From positions 1 to 64,000 of the forward strand of contig JAGBCV010000027.1 in the NCBI GenBank assembly GCA_017937845.1: DNA of 64,000 bases, read 5' to 3'. Below are positions 1-7,213 of the stretch, one piece after another. Every line of letters starts with the position of its first letter. Position 1 is the first letter of the stretch. The notes under the pieces are model-generated. The model did not search any database. It was not told where the DNA came from and saw only the letters and a program-made list of their open reading frames with translations. The position numbers and the translations under genes are program-made. This DNA comes from Clostridia bacterium (lineage in GTDB: Bacteria > Bacillota > Clostridia > Oscillospirales > CAG-272).

Positions 1-431
1 GTATCCTCAAAGGTGATGATATCCTTTTTGCCGTCCTCGGAAATGACCGTATAGGTCACGGTGCATCGATACGTGCCGACCTCCGCGATATCATACCGAT
101 ACGCATGATAATAATATTCCCCGCTCGCCGTGTAGGTCTCAAAAAGGATATTATCCCAAAAAATGAACATTCCTTTTTTGGCGATCCGAATGGTGATCTC
201 CACGTCCTGCATCGCGTCGTAGACCGCATAATCGACGTAGACCCTCGCTTCGCCCGTATCAGAGATATAAAAGCTCGTGTTCGTTTGGAAGATATGCTGA
301 TTGACTTGTATCACTTGACAAGAATCGTCCGATTCAAAAAGAGCGTATATCGGACTTGCAAAGCACATCAAAAGCACACATGCGGCAACCAAGCCGAGCA
401 CCGTCAACTGTTTTTTCTTTTCCTGTTTCAT
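1..431 (-). CDS. exported hypothetical protein, 3' part outside window
   Basis: The frame is open from an ATG at 431 to the window edge, so about 143 N-terminal codons are visible and the stop lies outside. The first residues are lysine-rich, then a hydrophobic stretch (about residues 9-27) ends in PIYA, which looks like a signal peptide or anchor. The rest is beta-rich and tyrosine-rich and would be extracytoplasmic. It begins one base after the stop of the DUF4367-like gene and is the third gene of the sigma factor operon, so it is probably expressed with the sigma factor. I recognise no family. It could be a secreted partner of the sigma/anti-sigma pair. Confidence 0.6.
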   Translation of the reverse strand, partial: MKQEKKKQLTVLGLVAACVLLMCFASPIYALFESDDSCQVIQVNQHIFQTNTSFYISDTGEARVYVDYAVYDAMQDVEITIRIAKKGMFIFWDNILFETYTASGEYYYHAYRYDIAEVGTYRCTVTYTVISEDGKKDIITFED

Positions 432-432
432 C

Positions 433-1137
433 TTATTCCTCCATATCCCCCTCGTAAACACCGACAGATGCCACAAGCTCCATGCAATCCTTTTCCGAAA
501 GCGCGCTCGGCACAATCAACGAATACGCATAATGATTATCGTTCCAATAGAATGCCTGTTTGCCGTCCTTTTTGACAACGGCGTAACGGACGTTATCGAT
601 ATATATAATATCAAAATCCGCCGTTTCATTATCCAAGGTCGATTTGGTATCCAAAAGCATTTGTGTGAATACGATGTTTTCGCCGTTTTCGTTCGTCCAG
701 AAAAATTTCACTTCATAATCCGTGATATGCTTTTCCGTCAAGCCGTAACCTCTCGGCACGTTTTGCAAGGTGTAAACGGTTTCGATGACAGACGGTGCCT
801 TCGCCACCTCTTTTTCACCGAAAAAGACCTCGTTGAATGCTTCGTATACGTGTAGCATAAACTCCGTAAAGGGTCTTTTGACCGCGGAAATGCCCAGCAT
901 ACCGCAAAAAGCAATGCCGACCGCGAGCAGGACCGCCGCCGCGTGTCTAAGGAAAACGCCGACAAAGGGACGCTTTTTCACCTTAGCGCGTCCGATGATG
1001 CAGTCCATATTGCGGAGAAATTCCTTGGAATACACGATCTTTTCCTCCGACGGTTCAAAAGCATCGTAAAACGTCACGTCGTATTCCCGAAGCGCTTCCT
1101 CCAATCTTCTTTTTCCCATCTGTTCACGGCTCGTCAT
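433..1137 (-). CDS. DUF4367-like membrane protein, putative anti-sigma partner
   Basis: This 234-residue protein has a cytoplasmic N-terminal segment of about 60 residues, one membrane span (about residues 61-85) and an extracellular C-terminal domain. The end of that domain, with aromatic residues in a W-N-x-N-x-Y pattern followed by a serine/leucine helix, resembles DUF4367. The gene overlaps the upstream ECF sigma gene by 14 bases, implying translational coupling. Single-span proteins encoded directly after ECF sigma genes are often their anti-sigma factors, so that role is inferred. No zinc-type anti-sigma HxxxCxxC motif is visible. The start is the ATG that overlaps the sigma gene. Confidence 0.72.
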   Translation of the reverse strand: MTSREQMGKRRLEEALREYDVTFYDAFEPSEEKIVYSKEFLRNMDCIIGRAKVKKRPFVGVFLRHAAAVLLAVGIAFCGMLGISAVKRPFTEFMLHVYEAFNEVFFGEKEVAKAPSVIETVYTLQNVPRGYGLTEKHITDYEVKFFWTNENGENIVFTQMLLDTKSTLDNETADFDIIYIDNVRYAVVKKDGKQAFYWNDNHYAYSLIVPSALSEKDCMELVASVGVYEGDMEE

Positions 1138-1678
1138 AAATTCCCCTCCCTATAAGCAATTTGATCAGCTTTTCCCGTCCGCGCTCAATGCGCTTGCGAA
1201 CGGTGATCTCTTTCATATCCAAAAGTCTTGCAATCTCCTTTGGCGTGTAATGATACAGATAAAAATAGACCAGAACACCGCTATAAATCTCCCCCAAGGA
1301 ACGGATACATTCCACGATGACGGAAACGCTTTGTCCCTCGCACGCAGCAAAAAGATCTCTCGTATCTGCCATATCCACCGTATCCAATTCGGTCATCAAA
1401 GCATCCTCCTTGTTTTTCTCGCGCAGATGGGAAATGGAAGCGTTGACCGCAACACGCATGATATAGGAACGCACCATTTTTTCATCTCTGCCGCGGAAAA
1501 GCGCGATATTTTCGACGACCCTGATCCACGTTTCCTGCACGATATCTTCCGTATCCTGCTGATTTTTCAGGATTCCGTAAATACGGCGAAACACGTCGTT
1601 TGCGTATCTATGATAAAAGCTTTCAAAATTTGTTCTGTCGATGTCTTCATCTATCATCGACAACAATAATGTCAGCAT
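1124..1678 (-). CDS. ECF-type RNA polymerase sigma factor
   Basis: The 184-residue protein has a sigma-70 region 2 (about residues 15-85, including DTEDIVQETWIRVVEN) and a region 4 helix-turn-helix near the C-terminus (YTPKEIARLLDMKEITVRKR). These bind core polymerase and the -10 and -35 elements. I chose the ATG at 1678 because AAAGGAG lies eight bases upstream; a longer upstream frame lacks a ribosome binding site. It is the first gene of a three-gene leftward operon with an overlapping putative anti-sigma gene and an exported protein. Its length fits the ECF group. The target regulon is unknown; a cell-envelope stress role is only inferred from its partners. Confidence 0.9.
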   Translation of the reverse strand: MLTLLLSMIDEDIDRTNFESFYHRYANDVFRRIYGILKNQQDTEDIVQETWIRVVENIALFRGRDEKMVRSYIMRVAVNASISHLREKNKEDALMTELDTVDMADTRDLFAACEGQSVSVIVECIRSLGEIYSGVLVYFYLYHYTPKEIARLLDMKEITVRKRIERGREKLIKLLIGRGIYDEP

Positions 1679-1835
1679 ATTCTTCGCTCCTTTTTCATAC
1701 CGTTGGAAATTTCGCAAATTGACCTCGCCGTTTCGCTATGCTTGAGGACGCGAAAAGCTGAGATAGGCGAGCAATTTCCGGCGGGCGTTGCCCGCTTCAT
1801 ACTCTCTATTTATATAGACGAAAAACAAAGGGAAA

Positions 1836-1863
1836 ATTATACAAGTTTTTTGAAAAAAATCAA
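1836..1863 (-). promoter_or_regulatory. promoter of the sigma factor operon
   Basis: Reading leftward there is TTGATT, a 16-base spacer and TATAAT. The transcript would have a leader of about 150 nt containing a strong hairpin (GCGGGC-GTT-GCCCGC, 1781-1795) before the sigma gene. Confidence 0.5.
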
Positions 1864-1873
1864 TATTTAGGGA

Positions 1874-1900
1874 AAAGACACCGCAAAAAGCGATGTCTTT
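1874..1900 (-). terminator. terminator of the pyrophosphatase-like gene
   Basis: AAAGACA pairs with TGTCTTT around a 13-base loop, followed leftward by a T-rich tract. It overlaps the stop codon of the pyrophosphatase-like gene. Confidence 0.5.
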
Positions 1901-2255
1901 ATAGGATTTCAATCTCACTATCAAAATATTGCTCTTGAAAGGCGGTGGCTTTTCGGATATCCTCAGCCGTAAAACGAACACCCAAAGGGGCAGCAACGAG
2001 CTTATCTTCGTCATCGTCATGGCGATAAATGACGGCAATGATCTGCGCCGTATATTCTTTGACGGGAATATCCACACCAAGCAGATACACGTCCATCTCT
2101 TCCCCATCGCCTCCGATAATATGAGGAAGATATCCGTAATTGACAGGATAAACGATGTTTTGATGTTTGGGATGCGTACTTCCAAGCGGTCGGTCGATTT
2201 TGATATGTACCGTTTTGCCCAAAAAGGAACGGGCATCGTTTTTTCTATCTGTCAT
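1899..2255 (-). CDS. inorganic pyrophosphatase-family protein (short)
   Basis: This 118-residue protein contains YPVNYGYLP followed by GDGEEMDVYLLG. This matches the family I soluble inorganic pyrophosphatase core (YPVNYGFIP and the DGDPLDV metal-binding motif), which hydrolyses pyrophosphate with Mg2+. It is shorter than the usual 160-180 residues, and the middle Asp of the canonical DGDPLDV is Glu here, so activity is not certain. The start ATG overlaps the stop of the upstream membrane protein gene in an ATGA arrangement, indicating coupled translation. A terminator overlaps its stop codon. Confidence 0.75.
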   Translation of the reverse strand: MTDRKNDARSFLGKTVHIKIDRPLGSTHPKHQNIVYPVNYGYLPHIIGGDGEEMDVYLLGVDIPVKEYTAQIIAVIYRHDDDEDKLVAAPLGVRFTAEDIRKATAFQEQYFDSEIEIL

Positions 2256-2800
2256 CTCATCATGTCCAATCGATAAGCATGTGTTTTTCTTATATCCTGA
2301 ATTTCAAACGGACAGACCGATTTGACGATATCATACCGCTTTGTGTTATAATCAACACAAAATACGGAGCGATAATGAAAGGGATTGATCGTTTTCCAAC
2401 GCATACTTGCGTTTTTCTTTTCGCCCTTTTTCACGAAACAAATGACCGACTGTGTTCTTCCACCGTCTCGCGGAACACCATCATAGCAAATACATACCTC
2501 TTGCAATGTATCCCATGCTACCATCTTAGGCGAGCGAAAAGGGTATTTGATGCGGATACCGGCATCAAGAAATTCATATTTTGCCCATATTTTGGAAACA
2601 TAACACCACACAAGAACCAAAAAGAAGACACCAATTCCCAAACACAATACTGCCGCAATAAACATATCAAGATAAAGCAACCATATCGCCAAAGCAATAA
2701 GACCGATACCGATAGCACCAAAAAAACCAAGCGCAAATCCCCAAAAAAGGTACGGCGTTTCGCAAGTTTCAGAAATCACACCTTTTTTATTTTCAATCAT
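2252..2800 (-). CDS. membrane protein with two transmembrane helices, unknown
   Basis: The 182-residue protein has two closely spaced hydrophobic helices (about residues 20-45 and 48-72). They are followed by a soluble domain with a pattern like the small PH-like membrane protein domains (YEFLDAGIRIKYPFR, then a tryptophan and alternating strands). I chose the ATG at 2800, eight bases from AAGGAG; an in-frame TTG six bases upstream is too close to that site. It is the first gene of a two-gene unit with the pyrophosphatase-like protein. I cannot assign a function. Confidence 0.65.
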   Translation of the reverse strand: MIENKKGVISETCETPYLFWGFALGFFGAIGIGLIALAIWLLYLDMFIAAVLCLGIGVFFLVLVWCYVSKIWAKYEFLDAGIRIKYPFRSPKMVAWDTLQEVCICYDGVPRDGGRTQSVICFVKKGEKKNASMRWKTINPFHYRSVFCVDYNTKRYDIVKSVCPFEIQDIRKTHAYRLDMMR

Positions 2801-2812
2801 ACGCAATTCTCC

Positions 2813-4951
2813 TTATTTCTCTCCAAAATCAAACACGACTTTTCCGTCCTCCAATTTCAAATACGCATCAAACGGCTTCCCGCTCTTGCTGATAAACCCC
2901 TTGATCTTGGAGCTTCGTCCTGTTTCCAGGAGCATCTGCATATTGGATTTGGAAAGTACACGATGGCAGATGAAACCATATACCGAAAATTCGCATCCCG
3001 TTTTCTTATACCCACTGCAACCGTAGCCCTTGCGACCACGGATAACATCTTCTCCGCAGAGCGGGCATTTTCCGACCACGTCTCCGAAAAATCCCGTATC
3101 CTTATCGGTCTCGGGCGGATCGGGCTTTTGATGGAAGACCTCTGCGATCTCTTTTTCCGCAAGTGCCACGCTATCCGATACGCTGATCTTTCCGTGGTAC
3201 ACCTTTTTGAGCGCTTTACCCATTTCGCTCGTTTTGTATTTATCCATCGAAATTTTCAAGCGAACGAGCGCTTTGATGAGATATTCCCCATCGGGCAAGA
3301 TCGTATAAACGTCTTTTTTTAGCTCAATATATCCGCTGTTTCGCGCATTGTCGATGATACCCGTTCTCGTCGCCTCCGTGCCAAGCTCCAAGCCCTCAAA
3401 GATAGCCTTGTAATCCTCTTCGTCATTTTCGTTTTCTTGTCCGTCGGCATTTTCCGCGGCTTCCTTGGCGGCGGCTTGCTCATCGCGGAACGGATTTTTC
3501 AGATAATTATTCAGTGTTTCAATGGTGTAGTGCTTTGGCGGCGAGGTTTCCTTTTCCTTCGGCTCGAACTTGATATTCACCGCATCTCCGACATTCAGAT
3601 TCGGCAAAATCTTATCTTGCTTGGAAAATTCATCGTATTTCGTCCAGCCCTGCTCAATGATGACCGTGCCTTTCAAAACGAAATCCTCATAGTCGCCCAC
3701 GCAAATCTTGATCTCCGTTTTCTCGATGACGCAATCCTCCGCACAAAAAACAGCGACGAATCGGCGGAAGATGGCAGAATACACTTGATTTTCCTTTTCG
3801 GAAAGCGTTCCCTTTTTGGGGATCTTGTAGGTCGGAGTCAGCGCCGAGTGAGATTCGATCTTGCTGTCGTCAAAAATGGTCTTTTTATCCTTGAATTTCA
3901 CGGGATAGCCAAGCTCCGCAATATTTCCAAGGATCTTTTTCATCTTGTCCTTTTCCGCAGTCGCAAGATATTCCGAGTTGGTACGCGGATAGGTAACGTA
4001 ACCGTTTTCGTAAAGCTTTTGAATGATCTCAAGGCTTTCCGTCATCGGCATTTTGTATTTTTTACCGAGCATATTCTGAAGCTTGGAAAGCGAGTAGAGC
4101 TTACCAGGGGCAAGCGTATCCTTTTTCTTTTTCTTATCGACGACCACAGCGCCCGCGGCGTTGTACTGCTCGCAAAGCGTCTGTGCCTTTTCAAGCTCGT
4201 TTTTCTCAAACTTCTTCTTGCTGAGAAGCTCGACCTTTTCGCCCTTGGTCTCTTCCTTGCTTTGGATGCCGTAATAGATATCGGGAACGAAATTTCGTAT
4301 GCTCATATCGCGGTCGTAGATCGCCTTGACAATGGGAATGATGACGCGCCCAACGCGAAGAAGCTTACCCGTTTTCAGCGTTGCGTATCGCGTGAGGTTT
4401 ACGCCGTAAAGCCAGTCGATGTATGTACGCGCAAAGCCCTCGTCCGCAAGATTCTGATATTCCGACTCATCCTTCATCTCCGCAAGCGCCGACGCCACGG
4501 TTTCGGGCGTTTGGTCGGGAAGCCATAAGCGCACGAAGCGTTTTTCCGTTTCGCCAAGAGCGTGCTTCACGCAAAGACGGACGATGATCTCACCCTCGCG
4601 GTCAGAGTCCCCTGCGTTTACGATGGTATCCACATCGGCGCGGTTGCAAAGCGTTTTGATGATATCAAACTGCTTTTGCGCGCCTGCATCCACCTGCTTT
4701 GATGCATCCTTTTTGATGCGAAATTTGAATGCTTCGGGAAAGCACGGCAGATTCTCCATCGTCCAGCGCGCGTTTTTCGTCGGCGTTTCGGCGTAATCCT
4801 CCACGTCGCAAAGCGAAAAAAGATGACCGAACGCCCACGTAACGAGATAACCCTCTCCCTCGTAAAATCCGTTCAGTTTTCGCATCTTTCCGCCAATGCC
4901 TGCAATAATATTGCGCGCAAGGCTCGGTTTTTCGGCAATGATGAGCTTCAT
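2813..4951 (-). CDS. topB: DNA topoisomerase III (type IA)
   Basis: This 712-residue type IA topoisomerase cleaves one DNA strand, passes the other and reseals it. It begins with a Toprim domain (MKLIIAEKPSLARNI at the N-terminus and the acidic DSDREGE motif near residue 115). The catalytic tyrosine lies in GYVTYPRTNSEYL (Tyr about 321). A C-terminal zinc ribbon has CPLC and a second Cys pair (about residues 635-665). I used the ATG at 4951, which follows AAGGAG by six bases, rather than a longer TTG frame. The single C-terminal zinc finger and overall size fit TopB better than TopA. It appears monocistronic. Confidence 0.92.
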   Translation of the reverse strand: MKLIIAEKPSLARNIIAGIGGKMRKLNGFYEGEGYLVTWAFGHLFSLCDVEDYAETPTKNARWTMENLPCFPEAFKFRIKKDASKQVDAGAQKQFDIIKTLCNRADVDTIVNAGDSDREGEIIVRLCVKHALGETEKRFVRLWLPDQTPETVASALAEMKDESEYQNLADEGFARTYIDWLYGVNLTRYATLKTGKLLRVGRVIIPIVKAIYDRDMSIRNFVPDIYYGIQSKEETKGEKVELLSKKKFEKNELEKAQTLCEQYNAAGAVVVDKKKKKDTLAPGKLYSLSKLQNMLGKKYKMPMTESLEIIQKLYENGYVTYPRTNSEYLATAEKDKMKKILGNIAELGYPVKFKDKKTIFDDSKIESHSALTPTYKIPKKGTLSEKENQVYSAIFRRFVAVFCAEDCVIEKTEIKICVGDYEDFVLKGTVIIEQGWTKYDEFSKQDKILPNLNVGDAVNIKFEPKEKETSPPKHYTIETLNNYLKNPFRDEQAAAKEAAENADGQENENDEEDYKAIFEGLELGTEATRTGIIDNARNSGYIELKKDVYTILPDGEYLIKALVRLKISMDKYKTSEMGKALKKVYHGKISVSDSVALAEKEIAEVFHQKPDPPETDKDTGFFGDVVGKCPLCGEDVIRGRKGYGCSGYKKTGCEFSVYGFICHRVLSKSNMQMLLETGRSSKIKGFISKSGKPFDAYLKLEDGKVVFDFGEK

Positions 4952-5048
4952 ATGGTTCTCCTTCTCCAAATTTGTCTTTTCAGTATATCATAAAACGGAA
5001 GAAGATGCAAGCGAGAATATGATTTTCTTGTTTTGTTTTATTATGATA

Positions 5049-5077
5049 TTGATTTCAATATGAAAACGTGCTATAAT
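5049..5077 (+). promoter_or_regulatory. promoter of the MATE transporter gene
   Basis: TTGATT, a 17-base spacer and TATAAT precede the gene by about 40 bases. Confidence 0.6.
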
Positions 5078-5116
5078 ATAGAATACTGAATTGATTTTTA
5101 TGGGGGTAAATGCTTT

Positions 5117-6550
5117 ATGTTACTTTTACGGCGCAAAAGAAGAGCAAGTTATGAAATCGACATGACGAGTGGTCCTTTGCTTAGTAAGATCATTCGCTTT
5201 TCGATTTCCTTGATGCTGACCAATATGTTGCAGCTTTTGTATAATGCGGCAGACCTTGTCATCGTCGGACAGTTTTCCGAAACGGGCAACGCCGTCGGCG
5301 CGATCGGCGCGACCAACGCTCTGACGAACCTTTTGGTCAACCTCTTCATCGGTCTTTCCGTCGGTGTCAGCGTTTTGGTTGCGCGCGGTTACGGTAAAAA
5401 TGACAGGCAGTTCGTCGAAAAGGTCGTACATACCTCTATCGCCGTCGCCGCGGTCTCGGGCTTTGTCATCATGGCGATCGGTCTTATCTTCTCACGAACC
5501 TTTTTGCAATGGATGGATACGCCTGACGCCATCATCGACCAATCCGTTCTCTATCTTTCCGTATATTTCATCGGCGCGCCCTTTAATATGGTCTATAACT
5601 TCGGCGCTTCGATCCTGAGAGCGACGGGAGATACCAAGCGACCGTTCTATTTCCTTGCCGTCTCAGGTCTTGCAAACGTCGTCTTCAATTTCATTTTCGT
5701 ATATTTCTTCCATATGGACGTTGCCGGCGTTGCCATCGGTACGGTCGTTTCGCAGGCGATCTCCGCGTTCCTCGTCATGCTCTGCTTGCGCAGACAGCAA
5801 GGTATGTGCCGATTCAGCTTCCGAAAGCTCCGTATCACAGGCGCTTGCTTTGCCGATATGGTCAAGATCGGTCTTCCCGCAAGTATTCAAAGCTGTGTAT
5901 TCAGCATTTCCAATATTCTCATTCAATCCTCCATCAACTCCTTTGACGTTGCGCTCTCGGGAAGCACAACCCCCTTTGCCAACGGCAGCGCGGCTTCCGC
6001 CAGCATCGAAGCCTTCGTTTTGATGTCGATGAGTGCGCTTTATCAAGCCTCTCTCAACTTTACAGGTCAAAACTACGCCGCAGGACAATATAAGCGCGTG
6101 CGAAAGATCCTCGGACTTTGCATCGCAAGCGTTACCGTCGTCGGTATTACGCTTGGCGCTATCTGCGTCCTTTTCGGCAAGCCTCTGCTCTCCATTTATA
6201 TTCCCGGAGATGCCGAAGCGATTGGCTACGGCTATCGCAGACTCGTCATTCTCTGCTCGCTCTATTTCCTTTGCGGTATCATGGACGTTACGGTCGGACA
6301 GCTTCGCGGTCTTGGTCGCTCGTTCGTTCCGATGTGCGTTTCCATCGGCGGTATCTGCGGTCTTCGTATCGTATGGCTCTATACCATTTTCGTTGTATAC
6401 CGTTCTTGGGAAATGCTCTTCTTCTCCTACCCTGTTACTTGGATCATCACGGGCGCTATCCACTTGATCTGCTATTATTTCATTCAGCGGAAGTTCCCCA
6501 AGGAAGACGAACCGCTCCACCGAGAAGAACCCATCAAGGCAACGGCATAA
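5117..6550 (+). CDS. MATE family efflux transporter
   Basis: The 477-residue protein has about 12 hydrophobic segments and the duplicated architecture of MATE antiporters, which expel cationic drugs or metabolites in exchange for Na+ or H+. The N-terminal stretch (PLLSKIIRFSISLMLTNMLQ, then NAADLVIVGQF) is typical of the Clostridia DinF/NorM-like branch. The substrate cannot be read from the sequence. It is preceded by its own promoter and followed by a bidirectional terminator, so it is probably transcribed alone. The ATG at 5117 is preceded by GGGGG about eight bases upstream. The C-terminus is charged and cytoplasmic. Confidence 0.92.
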   Translation: MLLLRRKRRASYEIDMTSGPLLSKIIRFSISLMLTNMLQLLYNAADLVIVGQFSETGNAVGAIGATNALTNLLVNLFIGLSVGVSVLVARGYGKNDRQFVEKVVHTSIAVAAVSGFVIMAIGLIFSRTFLQWMDTPDAIIDQSVLYLSVYFIGAPFNMVYNFGASILRATGDTKRPFYFLAVSGLANVVFNFIFVYFFHMDVAGVAIGTVVSQAISAFLVMLCLRRQQGMCRFSFRKLRITGACFADMVKIGLPASIQSCVFSISNILIQSSINSFDVALSGSTTPFANGSAASASIEAFVLMSMSALYQASLNFTGQNYAAGQYKRVRKILGLCIASVTVVGITLGAICVLFGKPLLSIYIPGDAEAIGYGYRRLVILCSLYFLCGIMDVTVGQLRGLGRSFVPMCVSIGGICGLRIVWLYTIFVVYRSWEMLFFSYPVTWIITGAIHLICYYFIQRKFPKEDEPLHREEPIKATA

Positions 6551-6560
6551 ATCTTGATAT

Positions 6561-6604
6561 AACACAAAAAGCAGGATTAAAAAATCCTGCTTTTTGTGTT
6601 ATAT
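6561..6604. terminator. bidirectional terminator, copy 1 of a 44-bp repeat
   Basis: AACACAAAAAGCAGGATT and its reverse complement flank a short A-rich loop, giving a long stem with A and T runs on both sides. It terminates the MATE gene. The same 44 bases recur without mismatch at 7170-7213. Confidence 0.9.
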
Positions 6605-6816
6605 CATTTACGTATATCTTTTAATTTAGCCAAATAATCAATGGAAACATCATAGTATAGGGCGAATTTCTTCGCCAATTCAAGAGGCAAATCACTATCT
6701 CCGTTTTCATATCTTCTATATTGAGTAGGTTGCATAAAAAACTTCTCCGCCACTTCCGCTTGAGTCATGTCTTTGTCTTGTCTTAAATCGCGTAATCTAT
6801 TTTCGTATTTTTTCAT
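6604..6816 (-). CDS. XRE-family helix-turn-helix regulator (70 aa)
   Basis: This 70-residue protein is essentially a single HTH_3 domain: LRDLRQDKDMTQAEVAEKF, then the recognition-helix region and YRRYENGDSDLP, ending in a short helix. It binds DNA as a dimer and has no effector domain. The ATG at 6816 lies six bases after AGAGGTG; an upstream in-frame GTG is part of that site. It is divergently paired with a second small XRE gene, with three related palindromes between them. The pair therefore resembles the immunity-region switch of temperate phages, but no phage gene is present. Confidence 0.85.
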   Translation of the reverse strand: MKKYENRLRDLRQDKDMTQAEVAEKFFMQPTQYRRYENGDSDLPLELAKKFALYYDVSIDYLAKLKDIRK

Positions 6817-6849
6817 TAAATTCACCTCTTTCTATATTTATTATACACA

Positions 6850-6919
6850 ATCGCATAAAAATGTGTTGACAATCGCACAATATTGTGCTATAATAAATTA
6901 AAATCGCACAATTTTGTGT
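6850..6919. promoter_or_regulatory. three-operator array between divergent XRE genes
   Basis: Three related 17-bp sites start at 6850 (ATCGCATAAAAATGTGT), 6872 (ATCGCACAATATTGTGC) and 6903 (ATCGCACAATTTTGTGT). Their starts are 22 and 31 bases apart, close to two and three helical turns, so all three face the same side of the helix. The middle site fills exactly the spacer of the rightward promoter. The first lies beside a leftward TATAAT (6840-6845). The third covers the start of the rightward transcript. Confidence 0.8.
6866..6894 (+). promoter_or_regulatory. consensus promoter with operator in its spacer
   Basis: TTGACA (6866-6871), exactly 17 bases, and TATAAT (6889-6894) form a full consensus promoter. 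The spacer is itself the palindromic operator, so a bound regulator would exclude polymerase. Confidence 0.85.
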
Positions 6920-6937
6920 GAAAAAGGAGTTGAAATC

Positions 6938-7189
6938 ATGTCAATCGAAACCGAAATTCATATTCTGTGCGAAAATATACGCAGATTAAGAAAATTAAAC
7001 GAAATTTCAAAAACCAAAATGGCGAAGTTACTGGGAATCAGTACAAGAAGTCTTGCCATGATTGAAAAAGATATATTGCCTAAAAATTTATGTTGCGATA
7101 TACTTTTCAATATTCAAAATCAATTTCAAATTTCCCCCGCCTCCATATTGTCGGAAGTTATCCCTTTACAACACAAAAAGCAGGATTAA
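6938..7189 (+). CDS. XRE-like helix-turn-helix regulator (83 aa)
   Basis: The protein is a single helix-turn-helix domain (ENIRRLRKLNEISKTKMAKL, then GISTRSLAMIEKD) with a short C-terminal extension. The ATG at 6938 is eight bases after AAAGGAG. Its last codons, encoding QHKKQD and the stop, lie inside the left arm of the second 44-bp terminator copy. The gene's end therefore appears to have been supplied by the repeat. It is expressed from the consensus promoter with the operator in its spacer and is probably repressed by itself or by the divergent partner. No toxin-like motif is seen. Confidence 0.8.
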   Translation: MSIETEIHILCENIRRLRKLNEISKTKMAKLLGISTRSLAMIEKDILPKNLCCDILFNIQNQFQISPASILSEVIPLQHKKQD

Positions 7190-7213
7190 AAAATCCTGCT
7201 TTTTGTGTTATAT
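7170..7213. terminator. bidirectional terminator, copy 2 of the 44-bp repeat
   Basis: The sequence is identical to 6561-6604. It ends one base before the stop codon of the large leftward activase gene, which it terminates. It also supplies the 3' end of the rightward XRE gene. Confidence 0.9.
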
